The notes under the pieces were generated by a model. That model searched no databases and was not told where the DNA came from. It saw only the letters and a program-made list of their open reading frames with translations. From Lepisosteus oculatus (taxonomy: Eukaryota > Chordata > Actinopteri > Semionotiformes > Lepisosteidae): DNA of 64,000 nt. The DNA is taken from positions 11,779,275-11,843,274 of the forward strand of contig NC_090716.1 of NCBI RefSeq assembly GCF_040954835.1, given 5' to 3'. Positions 15,201 to 28,900 of the stretch are shown here, piece by piece (position 1 is the stretch's first letter; each line of letters opens with the position of its first letter). Position numbers and translations under genes: made by a program.

Positions 15201-16983
15201 CCCCCACTAACACCTCTTCCAGCAGAAACCTTAGTTTTTCCCAGGAGGTCTCCCATCCAGGTACTGACCAGGCTCACACGTGCTGAGCTTCAGTGGGTTG
15301 TCAGTTGTAAGTTGCAGAATGAAATGGCTCCTGGCATAAAAAATAGTTATTCCTGCACACTTTCCATCCTTTCTTCTAAATCTGAGTAGTTGTGCCTTTT
15401 ACCATGAACAAGAACAAACAGTAAAATACAATAAATATTCTTTATATCTTGACTTTAATGTGAAATAGAAACTTAAAACCTTAATGAACATGGGAACTAG
15501 AATTAAGAACATCAGGATTATCTGTTTTTTTTTCCATCTTGTCTCGTACACCTGCTTCAGAGCTTTTGACCTAGATATCTCCATCATTTTCCTCCTCCTC
15601 TGGCCTGTGTTGGACTGCCTGGAGTCATTGTAGCATGAGTCAAGCTGTTTTCAGGAATAGTTTCTTCTGAAATAACCTGATGGGCATTAAGAGCTGTTTT
15701 TAAATATTCCCTGTTGTTTAACGGACCCAGTGTGCATCAGACTTGTTGCGTAAAGTTAGTGGCTTTAGTGCTAAATTTCTATTTAATATAATATGAATAG
15801 ACTTAATATGAAAAAAAAGCTTGTATTTGTTACTAATTCAGCAAGATCTGTAAGGCATTTTGTCTTTGCAAAATAAAACCACCAATTTCAACTGTGATAT
15901 GTTACCAAATTGATTCTGCTGGGTTCCAATAATGATAACTGTTAAATTCTATTGTTTTTTTAACTTGAACTTTTACCTTGACAGACAATTAGTCTTTACT
16001 CATTATTCACTTCAGTTTGCTTTATAGTAAAATACCATATTCTGTTTTTGGTTTTGCAGCTAGCCACTAAGTTAAAATATTTGATTACTTTAAAATTGAG
16101 AACACTTACTGCATTTAGTAATCCTGCCTTATCCATTCTGGATGCTGAAATAGATGTTTAAATGAAAGATACTCAAAATCCCAGTTTATCCAGAATGACA
16201 GCTCAGAGTGTAGCTGTCAAAGATCACCAAATTTTTTATAAACAAAACTTGCTAGGAAATGAAGGATAAAATGGTCAACCATATTTTGATCTGTGGACAT
16301 TCTTAAGAGCATTCAAAAACAATAACCATTAAATGATATTATAGATTTCAAGTTACATATAAAGATAGTTTATACTTTATACTATAGCATAGATTTTATA
16401 ATCAACTATCGTTTGATTATAAGCAGTTTTATCCAACCTAAAAAAAACCCAACAGGCACACTCTATATACAGGAATAGACATCTGTACTCGACAATTGAT
16501 GTCTTAATGCTTCTGTGGTATACTAAAAAGAGTTCTGGCTGAACCTAAAGCAGTCTTGAGAGTTGTGGGGTTGCTTCTCCTCCCCCCAACACCTGAAGAA
16601 TGCTTCACTGCCAAAATGGTTTTCCCTTTTGCTTTTCAGTATGAAATCAAATTCTACTTGTTCTTCTGCAGCTGTAGTGATCTCAGGTGTGCCTCTTACA
16701 TTAAAGCAAATCACTGTCATTCTAAGAAAATGACATTTTTGGAGACCCTTATTAGGAGTAGTCTAAAACGAGCTTGCCTGGCACTGGGTAGACCGGTATT
16801 AGTGATAACTAGGATCTGTGAAACCAAATGTTAAACATTCTGATTCATGCTAGGTCAACAGAAACTGGTCAATTTTACGACAGTTTTCAATACTCTTATT
16901 AAAATCAATGCTCCATGTTCCAGATCGTAACCCAAGTAAATATATTAGTAGTGTTTACTGTTCTGTCTATAACCTGTACAGTA
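12201..16983. other. Convergent intergenic region between PPP6R3 and SLC9C1
   Basis: AT-rich sequence between two 3' ends. It contains a 5S-derived SINE (14783-15340). Apart from that I see no convincing exon on either strand. Short open frames at 13222-13461 and 14398-14658 (+) lack splice context and family resemblance. The SLC9C1 3' UTR must lie in its right-hand part, but no AATAAA on the minus strand is obvious close to the stop at 16984. Confidence 0.6.
14783..15340 (-). repeat. 5S rRNA-derived SINE (SINE3-type), minus orientation
   Basis: On the minus strand the head, about 15330 down to 15235, resembles vertebrate 5S rRNA. It has a GAAGCT...AGC block, then GAGCCTGGTCAGTACCTGG, ATGGGAGACC and CCTGGGAA in the right order, which is the internal promoter half of 5S RNA. 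The body contains the GC-richer segment with GCGCCCCCTGCTGG and a CACTTTACAGGTAATGGGG motif near its other end, as in long fish SINEs with a 5S head. Length is about 555 bp. It is markedly more GC-rich than its surroundings. Confidence 0.75.
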
Positions 16984-19900
16984 TTAGAGACTGTTACCCC
17001 TCCGCTGTACTGCATGCCTCAAGCATGGAGCAGCGTCCAGCCGCTGAAGGTCTGATCTCGTCTCTTTCACATCGGCATTTGCACTTGGTATAACCAATAG
17101 TTTGGTTAAATTAGCTGTTCCTATGACCTTAATTAAAATGAAGAAATGGGTTAAAAATAAAAGTTATTATTTAGCACGCAGTTGTGCATCCATGTTAGAA
17201 ATGACTAAAAACAGAATAATTAAGAAGCATACATAATGTTTTGACTAGTTAGAACAGACAGAACACATGTTCTGAGAAAACTTTATGAAACTGGTTTTAA
17301 GACATATGACTGGTGAATTTTTAAAGCTAATTATTCTTGTATAAATCATACTGTGCTGACTTACAAATGGCGATAGATGGTGCTCACATCAAAAACTTCA
17401 CTGTATATTCTGATCTATACAAGCAATGTTTTAAAACCTATCATTACAGTACCATGATAGATTCTCACATCTGCATTGTAATGATATCTGAAACCTAAAG
17501 CCAGTAAAAGGTATTTCAAAAATACTAAGGTATGTTTTTTGTGGGCTTATCGCCAAATAGGAGTTATTTTTGCACAAGAGGATACTGTTAAGAACTGTAA
17601 TATAACTGAAAAGAACATTGTGTGATGACTGCAATGCTACCAAGACCTAGATACTCTTATTTCCATAGCCTAATCCAGTAAATGTAAGTGTCTACTTCAA
17701 TCTAACATTTTTTAAAAAAAATGTATACTTAGGGGATCAGACTTAACCATGAACAATTTTCCTCAAGGATGTATTATTGATTCTGGAATCACACAGTATG
17801 GTAAAATGAATTGAATATATAAAACCTTATTTACAGAAGTCAACCAGTGCTCCTACATCTTTTTTTCTGTGAGAGAGCCCATGCACTGAAAGAAAATATT
17901 ACCTGCTGTGTTGTTCTTGAGATGATAGCAGGAGCACTGTATGACTGTTGCGTGTGGCAGTCATCACAGCTTCCATACACTACAATGACATCCTCCATGC
18001 TCCCTTCATATACATCAAGCCTGCTGTTCATTTCAACATCTATTATATATGCACGGGCCAGATGAGTGCAGATCATATGGTATGTCCATCCCTGAAATGT
18101 TTTTATATTTAAGCAATATATTGATTATAAAAAATTATAATGCTTTGCATGTATGTTTTTATAAAAATACTATATATATATATCTTTTGAGTATTGATTA
18201 AATGTTTTTGCTGTCATATTGAGTTGTTGATCATTCATGACTGACTCAGGGGTGGGGCAGAGATGCAGTTCAGCCCCCTTTGCTCATTGTGTAACCTTTG
18301 TTACATAATGTAATAGTAATAGCCTAGTCTTTGTTATTAATGAGAAAGAAAGGAATGTTCGTGTCTTGTAATTACCTGATAGATGATATTTTCCATTAAA
18401 GCACTAATGCTGATTTTCACTGCCACTGCATGCCAGATTTTATACTCCAGAGAAGGAAACTCGGAAAACAAATCAAAGGCTTCATACAAGGCGTCGATGG
18501 AGATGAAGCACATCTGAAGGGAAGGAAGTGAGAGGGTGTAAGAACTCATAGCTAATAAAAAATGGCTTAACTGAACCAGTGCTGATCAAGCCTATTGACA
18601 AATGAATTGGTATGGTTACAAAGACCAATTTTAAGACCTGAGTTCATGGTTCTGTAGGCCAAAGATAAGTATCAAAGGGTATTACTAGTGTAATTTTCAC
18701 CCTTTGTTGTTAAAAGAATATGGTTTTTCAGAATTATTTTTCATATTAAATCTGAGTGAGTTATGATTCACTAGAATTTCTACCAGCAGGTCTAATTTAC
18801 ACCTCTGGAAAACATTAAAGCATATTGTAGTGTAACAGTCTGCCACCAACTGTCATCTGTTATGTTCTCATTAAAATAAACCGTGCAGCTCTTACAGGCT
18901 TTTCATGTGTGTAGTTCCTGTGGCTCGCTCAGATGATCGCATTAAGCCCTGAGCACAGTAAAGATACAGAAAATCGTACTGAATTGTATAGGCACGTACC
19001 TGTGTTGCTGTTTCACAGGTTACTGTCATTTCCATTACATTCTGTGTTAAGCAGTTGAGTTCTCCCAGAATGGCACCACAGCTTCTATAATCTGTGGTTC
19101 TTGTCTTATCCTTTTCAGAGAGGTCTTGAGACTGAATTTTCTGCTTGCTCCCAAGGTCTGGAGAAGTTCCATGAATCTACAAAGCAAAAAAATCCACAAG
19201 ACAATGCCCAGTATTATTTTATTAATAGGAAACATTGATTTGGTACAGATAATGGTGTCTTTTATCCTGCTGAATCCTGTTAATATAAAGTCTGGTGAAA
19301 GTAAAGAAATAAAACTTTATAGTTTGAATTTTAGAGAATTGAGAGCAGAACTTTAGTGTAAACTTTATGAATTGTATTCTCATGGTATCAGGTTAAAAGA
19401 GGCACAGGCTGTCCCTTCTTTGAGCATAATTTGCTCTTCTGACATTAAAATCTGGACATTGAACTGGTGCTGTTTCATCAGTCTTTAGTCTTCATTAAAA
19501 TGTCTGTTCTAGCCAAGAAGTGCAGAAGAAAATTGGGCATTTTCCAAAACTGACAAGGTGCAGGATATCATAACTAAATTACTAAAAACTATACACAACT
19601 AAATTGGATATCATACAATTCAGTGATAAAAACAGTTTTTAAGTGAGTTGTAAAGCTATCATATCAGGAAACAAATCCACTGAGTTTCAACACAATTATT
19701 GTATTAGCTTGCATTTTATGAGGGAATAATCATATTCAATACATGCTAACAAAGAGTTTTTACAATCAATGCTGAGTTACTTTGAACAAATAAGGATTAT
19801 GTGGGGAGATGATATTTAAAAAGAAAGCAGTGTGATTTTGAACAGACATGAAACCCAATAATTATCTGAATTTATAATGATGTTAGTTGCAGATGACTAA

Positions 19901-22900
19901 TCACTGCAAATGATGACTGTTGTCAATTAGCCTTATTATTTTAACTTAGCTGAATACCAAATGGTATTATCTTTATTAATATAACCAGGTTCTTTGCAGA
20001 ATATGTATGCATCATTTTTAGTTATCTGCACATAAATAAAAGCAATAAATAGCGTAAAGCATTTAAAAAGCATTTTGTGTTCTTATATAGATGAGTCTTA
20101 CTTGTGTTTGTGTGGAGTTGCCATATATTTCCATTCTAGGATGCCATTTTCCTCCTGCCAACTCATAAACCCACTTCCTCTTATTAAATTAACTTTTTAT
20201 TTTTTTATAATAAACCAGTGTCCTAGAACATATTACTTTTTTCTTCACTCCATGACCAAGGAGCTATGTAATTTGCAACAGCTATACACCGTTCAGCAAT
20301 TCTTGACTAATTCAATCAACATTAATAGGCAAACACTTCAATTATTCAGCTGGTAGTAAATTGTTGAATCAACCCTATATAATCCAATGTCTACCCTCCC
20401 ATATGCCTCATTTATTTCCTTTTGAACAATAAAATATTTCAGCACATGGAGCTGATCCTCCATATACTGCCTTCTTCACAGCATTTATTGACAACTTCAA
20501 TGCCTGTGCAGTGTTTACTGAGAGTACAGTTATAACACATTGAAATAGTTGTTATATTATATTATGTATAACACTTTCTATTTGCCTTAACATGGACTCT
20601 TTCATGACTCAAACTAAAATAAAATAATTTTATCTACAGGTATCAGTTACTGAGGTAATGTTATACTTTCAGTTATAATCTGTAAAATAATGTCCTAATG
20701 GTCTTCCCCTGTATAAAATATAAAATGGCAACAATATAATTATCTATGAACAACTAGTTTTACTAAAGAAATCTAAATTAAACAGTACAAGGTATTTTTG
20801 TAAATGTATTCAATTAAGGATTTATCTAGTTAAATATATGGTTTGGTTAGTGATTTTACTGGCATCCCTTGATCTGATCAAAATAACCACTTCAACATGG
20901 ATCAGATCTCAGCTTCATGATGTCTGTGTCTTTGATAATACAGTTTTAAATAGGTTAAAACTGCTTCTGAAAAACATTTCCTGCAAATGCCTTGTCTTCC
21001 CTTTTGTAGAGGAAATGTAGTACATTTTCTGAAACTACACAGATTGTTTTTTTTTTAAATAATGATTATGTAAAACACCCAGATATTTAGAGTCATGGTT
21101 ATGACATCAATGAAGTCAGAATACATAGAGGAATAATATAACTCTGACCTTGTCATACTAAAATAGATTCACAAAGAAAAGAACAACTTAATTTTTGATA
21201 CAACACATTAACATGCATTCTCTCTGTAATTTCTGTACATGACTCAGTGGTCTGTGTGTCAAATGCTCCTGTGATTAATCTCCCTTAAAAGGACTTTTAA
21301 AAATATTGCAAGCTCATTTTTAGCATGGGATATGAGTAATTATAAAGGCACACACAGTGTTTCAGCATCCCATAGCCCAGCACAGTAGCCAAGGAGGATA
21401 CCCCACCAAGGACACACAAATTGGAAGTGGATCACTTTAGAGATACTGACACCAAGGAACGCTGCCAACAAGTCTTTTGGAAAGTGTGAGGAAAACTATG
21501 CAAATCCCTGTGATCAAGAGAGAGCCTTCGGATTCCACAATTATTTAAAATTGGGTTGGAAATTGCACATAAGTAGAAGGAGAATTTTGTCAAACGTGAT
21601 TCCCCTGCCCAAACTGTCCTTCGTACCTAACTCAAGTTACAATACATCACTTAACAAGTGATCTGTTTTCAATAATAAGGCCTTCTTGACTTAATACATC
21701 ATTATTTGATCAACTGTGTCAACTTTGGTAAACAGAACACAGCAACTTGAATGGAACCTAGCTAAAAATATGTTTGCACCCAGGTTAGGAAACAATTTTT
21801 ACAAAGTCAATTATTAGTGTATGGAATAGATTACAGAGGTGCATTTTAGAGGAACAGATGCTAGGATGTTTAGGTACTGATATACAGTATGTTTTTACAA
21901 TCACTCAGTAAACAGGAAAACGACCAGCATTTCAAAGATAACAATTCAGTCAGGAGCTCTTTGCTACATTCCTAGTTTTGGAATGCAGGCGTTTCTATTT
22001 TGTTACAATTTTTCTGAAGGGAAAAACCATCCAACCAGAGCTATAGAAAAATCATTTTAAAAGTGCAAATTTGTAAACTCAATATGATTACTTTTAAATC
22101 AAATGGGGAAATATATTTCTACCTTAGTTTAGTACTGTCTTTCAATCTTTTCACTTTGTCAATGCAAACAGATCTTTCTAGCTTTATATTAGCAAATTAA
22201 TTTTCCTATAAAAGGAACCACCAATGTGCTTTTATTCAATTCTTTAAAAAGACTGCCAAATTCAATCTTCAACTCGCTCAATGCTTGAATTGCAAGAGGC
22301 TTCTTGTTGTATTGCACTGTGGGGGGTGTTCCTTATTTATTGTAAAGAGGTACAGGTACAGTTGTTTTATTTTGCATTTTTGTTTTCTTTTTATACTTTT
22401 ATTCTATGATTTAAACAAACAAACAAACAAACAAACAAACATCAGATGCCCAATTCAGAAGAACATGAAGTCCAGTGGTATTCATGTGGAGAGTTTTATA
22501 TCTATTTAAATCATATCATTGATATAAACCTTTGGCTTCTTCATATTTCTTGGTACTTTACACTAGCAAAAATATTTTAATAATTAGAGCATATATTATT
22601 TGGCTTTATATACAGATATGTTACCTGGGGAAAACCAACTGGGAGAAATGCTGAATTAAAATCTACCCGATGGTAAAAAAACCTCAGGATATAATGTTAA
22701 TACTCCAGATGCATATTATGCTTTGAAAAATTAGAGTATGTTGTGCTTTTACAGTCAAAGCCAAAACCGCACAGGCACCAAACCAAAAGTGAAGAAAATG
22801 TCCTAAATTGTTAATGCTGATATTAAAGTGGCAGATCAAAAAGGTAGTAAAAGTGTCACTACAAAGAGGAGGTTATTATCCCTTACATTTCAAAATAACC

Positions 22901-25900
22901 CATAATTACAGTGTCACGTTGTAATGTACTAAAATTGCTAATACTGTGTTCCAGCATAAATAGCCCTTTTAAAGTTCCATTATAAGGTGCACCGAAGTGG
23001 CTAATCAAAAGTAATTTGTACATAATAATAACGGTGACTAAATATTGTATTATCTCGAGGTAGTCTTGGAGTGCAGACAGGAGATATAATTAACTCTGAA
23101 TCAAGAGTTTAATAGCTACAGGTGTGTACTTGAGTAAAGTTTAAAGAAGAAGCCTTATTTCAATGGTGATGAAGGAAAGTTCTGCTTTAAAAAAATCCTG
23201 CATCTAACATAAATTGCTCAATGGACCTTCAGTGCTTTTGTCTATATAAATAACAATAACATCCTTCCTTAATGTAAAATAAAGTTATTGTGCAAAGGAA
23301 TGCACAATGCATGGATATCATAGTGCCATACACTACAACATAGTTCTATAAAAATGAAAGATTATGGGAAGTTTATTAAAAGTTTGTTAATTAAAAAATT
23401 AACCACCTGATTTTCTGGCAAGGTAGCAGGACAAAACCCTTTATGCCTAACCTTTCAAAAATACATTTATAACACGTTTTCTGATTGAGTGTCCTCATTC
23501 ATTGTGAATTAAAGTTTAGAATCAGAAACATAAACCTGATTGTGTGAAAAATATTGAAACATTTTGGAGGTATAGGAGACATTACAGAAAAGCAAGCTGA
23601 TTGTAATCTATTGTAAAAACTTTTCTTTTCAGTTAAGTTTCACAAAACAATCATCATGGAGTAATGGTTGGGGTCTATAACCATATCTGGAACCTGTAAT
23701 TCAGATCCTGGATGTGGTACTGCTGTTGTCACTTGAGCAAGATACTTCACTCAGCTACTGCATATAAATGCGTACAAATGGGTGTTACTTAGGATAAAAG
23801 AAATACAGCATTAAATATAGGCACTGAGAGAGCAACACTACAGAATCATTGGATGCCACCAAGAACTAAATCTGAACTAATAACTTTGATTATAAGCAGA
23901 GATACATAATGCACATGAACAGCTTTGCAGAACCAAGCCATTTACACTTGGAATAGTGATGGTATGGGAACCAATGGAAGACATTGTGTGCTAAAGGACA
24001 CAATTAAAACGTATTTGCATGTTAATTAAAAAGGTGAATGCTCAAGTAAGGGAGACATAATTAGTAGAGTACCAGAAGGCACTGTATTAGGACCGCTACT
24101 CTTAATTTGTATAAATGATTTACATATAGTATAAAAAGAGCAGTTGTCAAACTACACAGTACTGGAGCACAGTAATATTAACAGACACTATAGAAGGATA
24201 TTCCAAAATATTCAGACAAAAAACTGGACCTATCAAACACATTGCAGATGATATCTAATGCAGACAAGTGCAGAAGATAGTGTTGCTAATAAACCTAATA
24301 AGACCTTAGTGTTTATATTGACTTGCTTTTTTCCATCTTCTAGACCATTTTGGAAAACAATAAAAAGAAAAAGAAAATGCTAGAATATATGGTTAAAAGT
24401 TCTGAATTAAAATTAATTATGTACAGTACATTACACTAGTACAATTTGTTTAGATTGTTGGGTACACATCTTATCACCACATTTCAAAAGTAATATTGCT
24501 GCTAAAAATGTCCTACTCTGAAATAAATTGATCTTTAAGTCCTAAATTGAGAAGACTAGAGAGGACCTGTTTCATGATTTTAAAACCCTCCTAGGCATTG
24601 ACAAATTAAACCCAATGGCATTCTTCAGAATCAACAGTGAATCATGTATTTAAGAAAAGAAATGGAAAACTAGTTTCTGTCCCCTATTTTTCATGAAGGA
24701 AGTGCCTTTAAAACAGAGAACAGGAGACATTTTTTACACAAAGAACTGGGAAACTACTCATATAAAATAAAAGTCAAGTCGACTACTCAGTCAAAGCTGA
24801 TACCCCAGCTTCCTTCAATTCACAGATAGATAGGATCTTTAAATCTATTAACTACTAACAATAAAATATGCTAGATGAGTCAAAAGGCTTCCACTCATTT
24901 GTAATCTTTCATATGTTCTAAGGTCCTGTCATGAAAGTCTAACCTGAATAACATTACGTAAGGCTTAACTTTTTAAGGGGCTCTGATTTATTAAATGTGA
25001 AGTGATGACTAAAGGACTCTGTGTCAAACCATGACCTTTTTACCTGATAAATACTTTATTTAAAGACCAACCACAGACAGCAAAATAAATAAACAAATGT
25101 AATATAATTGTCTGTTCAAAGCAATGTTTTTAAGCACTACCCTGACAAAAAACAGATCACTTACTGAAGGTATTCTTACTTCATTAGCTAAGCAGGCATA
25201 ACTGGATTTACATGTTATTAAATTAGACATACAATGTCAGTACAGGGCAAGTTAGTTTAGAGACCTAAGTTAAGAATTAGTTTATTTAGGCATAATTATA
25301 TTTTAAAATATATATATAGTGTTTATCATCTAAAAATATCCAATAGTTATCAGATTTGTCAAAATCTAAAACTACTATGCTAGCAAATTTATAGATAGGT
25401 TTGACATATCTTTCAGTAATGGGGATTTCTTATGAAGTACAGTAGTATCCGAGTTAAAAAATGTCAGGTGCTGACACAAGTTTCACAACAAATACTGAAT
25501 GGCTTAATAACGTGTGTAATTTTCTTTCTTTATTGAGGGTGTTATGAGGACAGCTAAATATTTCTGATAAACAATTATTGTATGTTCATTTTTGTGTACT
25601 CTACCTTTTAATATATCCATATTGAATACATAGCTAGAATTCCCATAAACATTTCACATGTGTCCTTTAGGAAAATGTTTTAAAATTAATTACTTCTGTA
25701 AAAACGAAAACACAAAGTGCAAATTCCCCAGCATTGTTTGATGTTTCTGTAAATAGTCAAATTTACAGTAAGTAGGAACTCTTCTATTTCAGTGTACAGT
25801 TTTAGATTACTCTACAGCACTTGTGAAAGTACAGTAGTTAAAAATGCTACAAGATATTGTAACAGTTATAATACTTATTTACAAACTTGATACCAAGAAG

Positions 25901-28900
25901 CTTCCTTTTCTTATTTTTTTCCACTGTGCAAGAATATACTACTGATATTCTGATTCATACATACTGAGAGTAATTAAAAATGTAACAAAATGACAGTGGA
26001 AACAACAGCATTTGTTGCATTTTTAATGCCACTCAGGTACTGAAAGGAGAAGAATTTACCTTAACCATCCCGGAAACAATCAGGTGTATTCCTTGAGGTA
26101 CCTCTCCCTCATGAATTATAACATCACCATAGTCAAAATAAAGAAGTTTTGCTTTGCTCTGAAATGATAAAAATAAATTATTTACCAAGAGGTTTAGTAT
26201 GCTAAACAACATTAAGAAATGTAAAATTATAATACTTAAAACATATCTTACCTATCAAATCCTTTTCTGCAAAAATGCACTGCAATCTTAGGCTCACTAA
26301 GAATACAGGTCCTTGGTAGTAACTAAATACCAGTTGTAGTTGTTTAAACTATTATAATGCAGAGCTGTGGTCTAAAACTGGGCTCACTTCCTGCAGTGAT
26401 TAGGTTCTTCTTTGGTTTTGTTCCATTCAAACTCTCAGTTACATAGCTAGTATAATTATTTAATTATCTGCATAACTGAAGTACTTCTTAGCAGGCACCT
26501 AATTTAATAGGTAATTTAACTTTTAATGTACTGAAGGTTATGAATAATCAACTACAAATTTTGTCCAAAAACTATAAAAAAACAACCTTAATAACAACTA
26601 TACACATTAAAAAATTAATTACAACTTTTATATATTAGGTTGGAAAAAAACAGAAAACACCAGGTCCTCCACAAATTGAGTCTAATACTGTACTTCTGAT
26701 TTAAAAACACAAATATTGGAAACATACTTATTTGCCTGCAACTCTGCAAATCTGACTAAATAACCACTGGGGTTTTCTACATACATTTGCCAATGCTGTC
26801 AATAAACACACCAGATAACAACATGAAATAAGAATTCCCAATACCTTGATAAACTGTATCTGGCTCTTCTCTTGGTCTAACCATGACACATTCAATAGAA
26901 GCTCTTCTGCTGTTGGTGGTGGTATAGATGGTGGAAATTTAATAAGTTTTTTCATTTTTAATTCAATCATCTGCTCGAAGGAAAAAAAACATGTTTTAAT
27001 GAATATTTAAACTGAGCCTTTAAATATATTTGTTAAATACATTCTAAAAATAATTTTGTTGAAACACTTTGTAACACTGATTAACAACATTAACACCAAC
27101 TTATTTGACACAGGATGACGGTATTATTTCGGTGAACTTGAGTGAAAATTTATGGTACTGTAAGAAGTCAGAATCTCTGTAAAATATGCAATGTTGCAAA
27201 AGACTATTATAATTTTACATTAGATCATCTCTGATTTTTGTTTTTGCAATTTCGACATTTCGATGAGTTCTATGTTGAAAATGATATGTACTGTATCTGC
27301 TTCTGCATAGTATGTGGCCCTTAAAAGCAGTGCAAGAGTGCAAGAATGTACCTTTTCAAGCTTTGATGCTTCAAGATCATCTAGAAGGCCACCAGACATT
27401 AGAGCACGAATTGTATCTCTCTCGCTGTTTAGAACAGTTCTGATTGCTTGTCTGGTTTTCACAGAGATAGCAATCTCTGGATGGTCTCGCTGCAGCAAGC
27501 CTGAAAAACAGCAGCTCAACATTCTAGCTTATATATAACATACAGGCTTAGTTTTTAGCCATCTTATCGTTTAACTTAGACAAGCTTTAAGTCATATTTC
27601 ATTGCAGAGCAAGGCATATTATTACTTTGTGTAGTTCTGTTAAAATTCTATTTGCAAGAGAGCAGAACTTCATTCAGAAGGCAGCAGGAATTATTCTGAA
27701 TGAGTAGACTTTTCTTGGAATGTGTTCACATTTAAGAAAAACACTGCAATGAGGCATTCATAAATTGTCCATCTTTTATAGAATTCTTCACAAATACTTA
27801 CACTTTCTATCTTTTATTACATGTAGTTCTCCACATTTTTGATGTTTTATCACATTTCAGCTCACAAGTCACCTTCACCCCTTTATTCTGATACCTTTTG
27901 TAGGATCCTGCCAGCCATTTTAGTCACTACAATATGGAAATCTGTCTGCCAGAAAATTGTTATGATTGGTATGATTGTATGCTTTGCCAGTGTAGTTACA
28001 CAAGGCTGGTGCTCCTACTCTTTCTGACAGTGCCAAATAATGTATGAATACACAGCAAAACCAAGCTATTTGCTTTCCTGTCACATAACACTTCAAATGT
28101 ATCTTAAAAGGGAATACAAATATATTTGTAAAAGCATACCAAATGTATTTACCATTCTCAATAACAGCTTTTATTTTAAACTACAGTACTTTTAAAACAC
28201 AAATATGCATTTACAAACAAACTCACTCTTGTTGTAAATTTGAACAATTGAAAATAATAAAAAAATCTTATACATGAGATTAAGCAATTCAGCACATCTT
28301 TGATAGTTAGCACCTAATTGATCCAAGGATCTCTTCCAGACATCTCTTGAAAGAAATAAGATATGTTCCAGAATCCCACAAACTTTTGTATAAAAAGTGC
28401 TTTAGTTTCTCTTTTCTAAAATCACATCTCCTATTGTTTAACCTGTACCCTCTGGGTCATATTCACTGCTGATTCACTTGAAAGGGTTGTTGTTTTACAT
28501 ATTAAATCCAAATCCCAGAACTCATTTCTCTCCCAGCCATGCAAGCCCCGATTGTTTAGTGGGTTTAAATTCCTATCAATGATGGCTGCAAAGTTATTAT
28601 TGTCTACAACCTATTTAGTTCATTTATGGGGGGATTATTTGCATTCCAAAGTCCTACATAGAAGCCCTTTTATAGATGGCCTATCTCCAGATATTGACAA
28701 GATTGTGTTCTTTATACAGTATTTGTTATAAAAAAGAAACAACAGTTGATAGCTTGCAAAATGTCCATATAGAAAGGGCAAGCTGTAATCTTATCTCAGG
28801 TCTTTGAGGGTGTATTTTGTAGGTCAGCAAAGAGCTGCCTTTTAAATGTTAATCAGCAGTGTAATATACTTTCAGAAAAAAAGACATCAATTTTATATGG

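Larger units (their letters stand above)
19177..26059. other. SLC9C1 intron 21, 6.9 kb, repeat-bearing
   Basis: The largest SLC9C1 intron, AT-rich and splitting the cyclic-nucleotide-binding domain. It holds an (AAAC)n microsatellite, a degraded tRNA-type SINE near 23655 and a LINE remnant (24030-24920). I see no other exon on either strand. Confidence 0.7.

Noticed and set aside
15600-15670. Minus-strand frame after an acceptor-like TTATTTCAG, ending in a stop, as a possible SLC9C1 last exon
   Set aside because: Its phase does not follow exon 24, and a better in-phase last exon with a strong acceptor exists at 16984-17127, giving the expected protein length.
16580-16680. Minus-strand frame (AAEEQVEFDFILKSKRE) as a further SLC9C1 exon
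   Set aside because: It lies beyond the in-frame stop at 16984; the phase-correct acceptor is weak and the donor (GTGTTG) poor.
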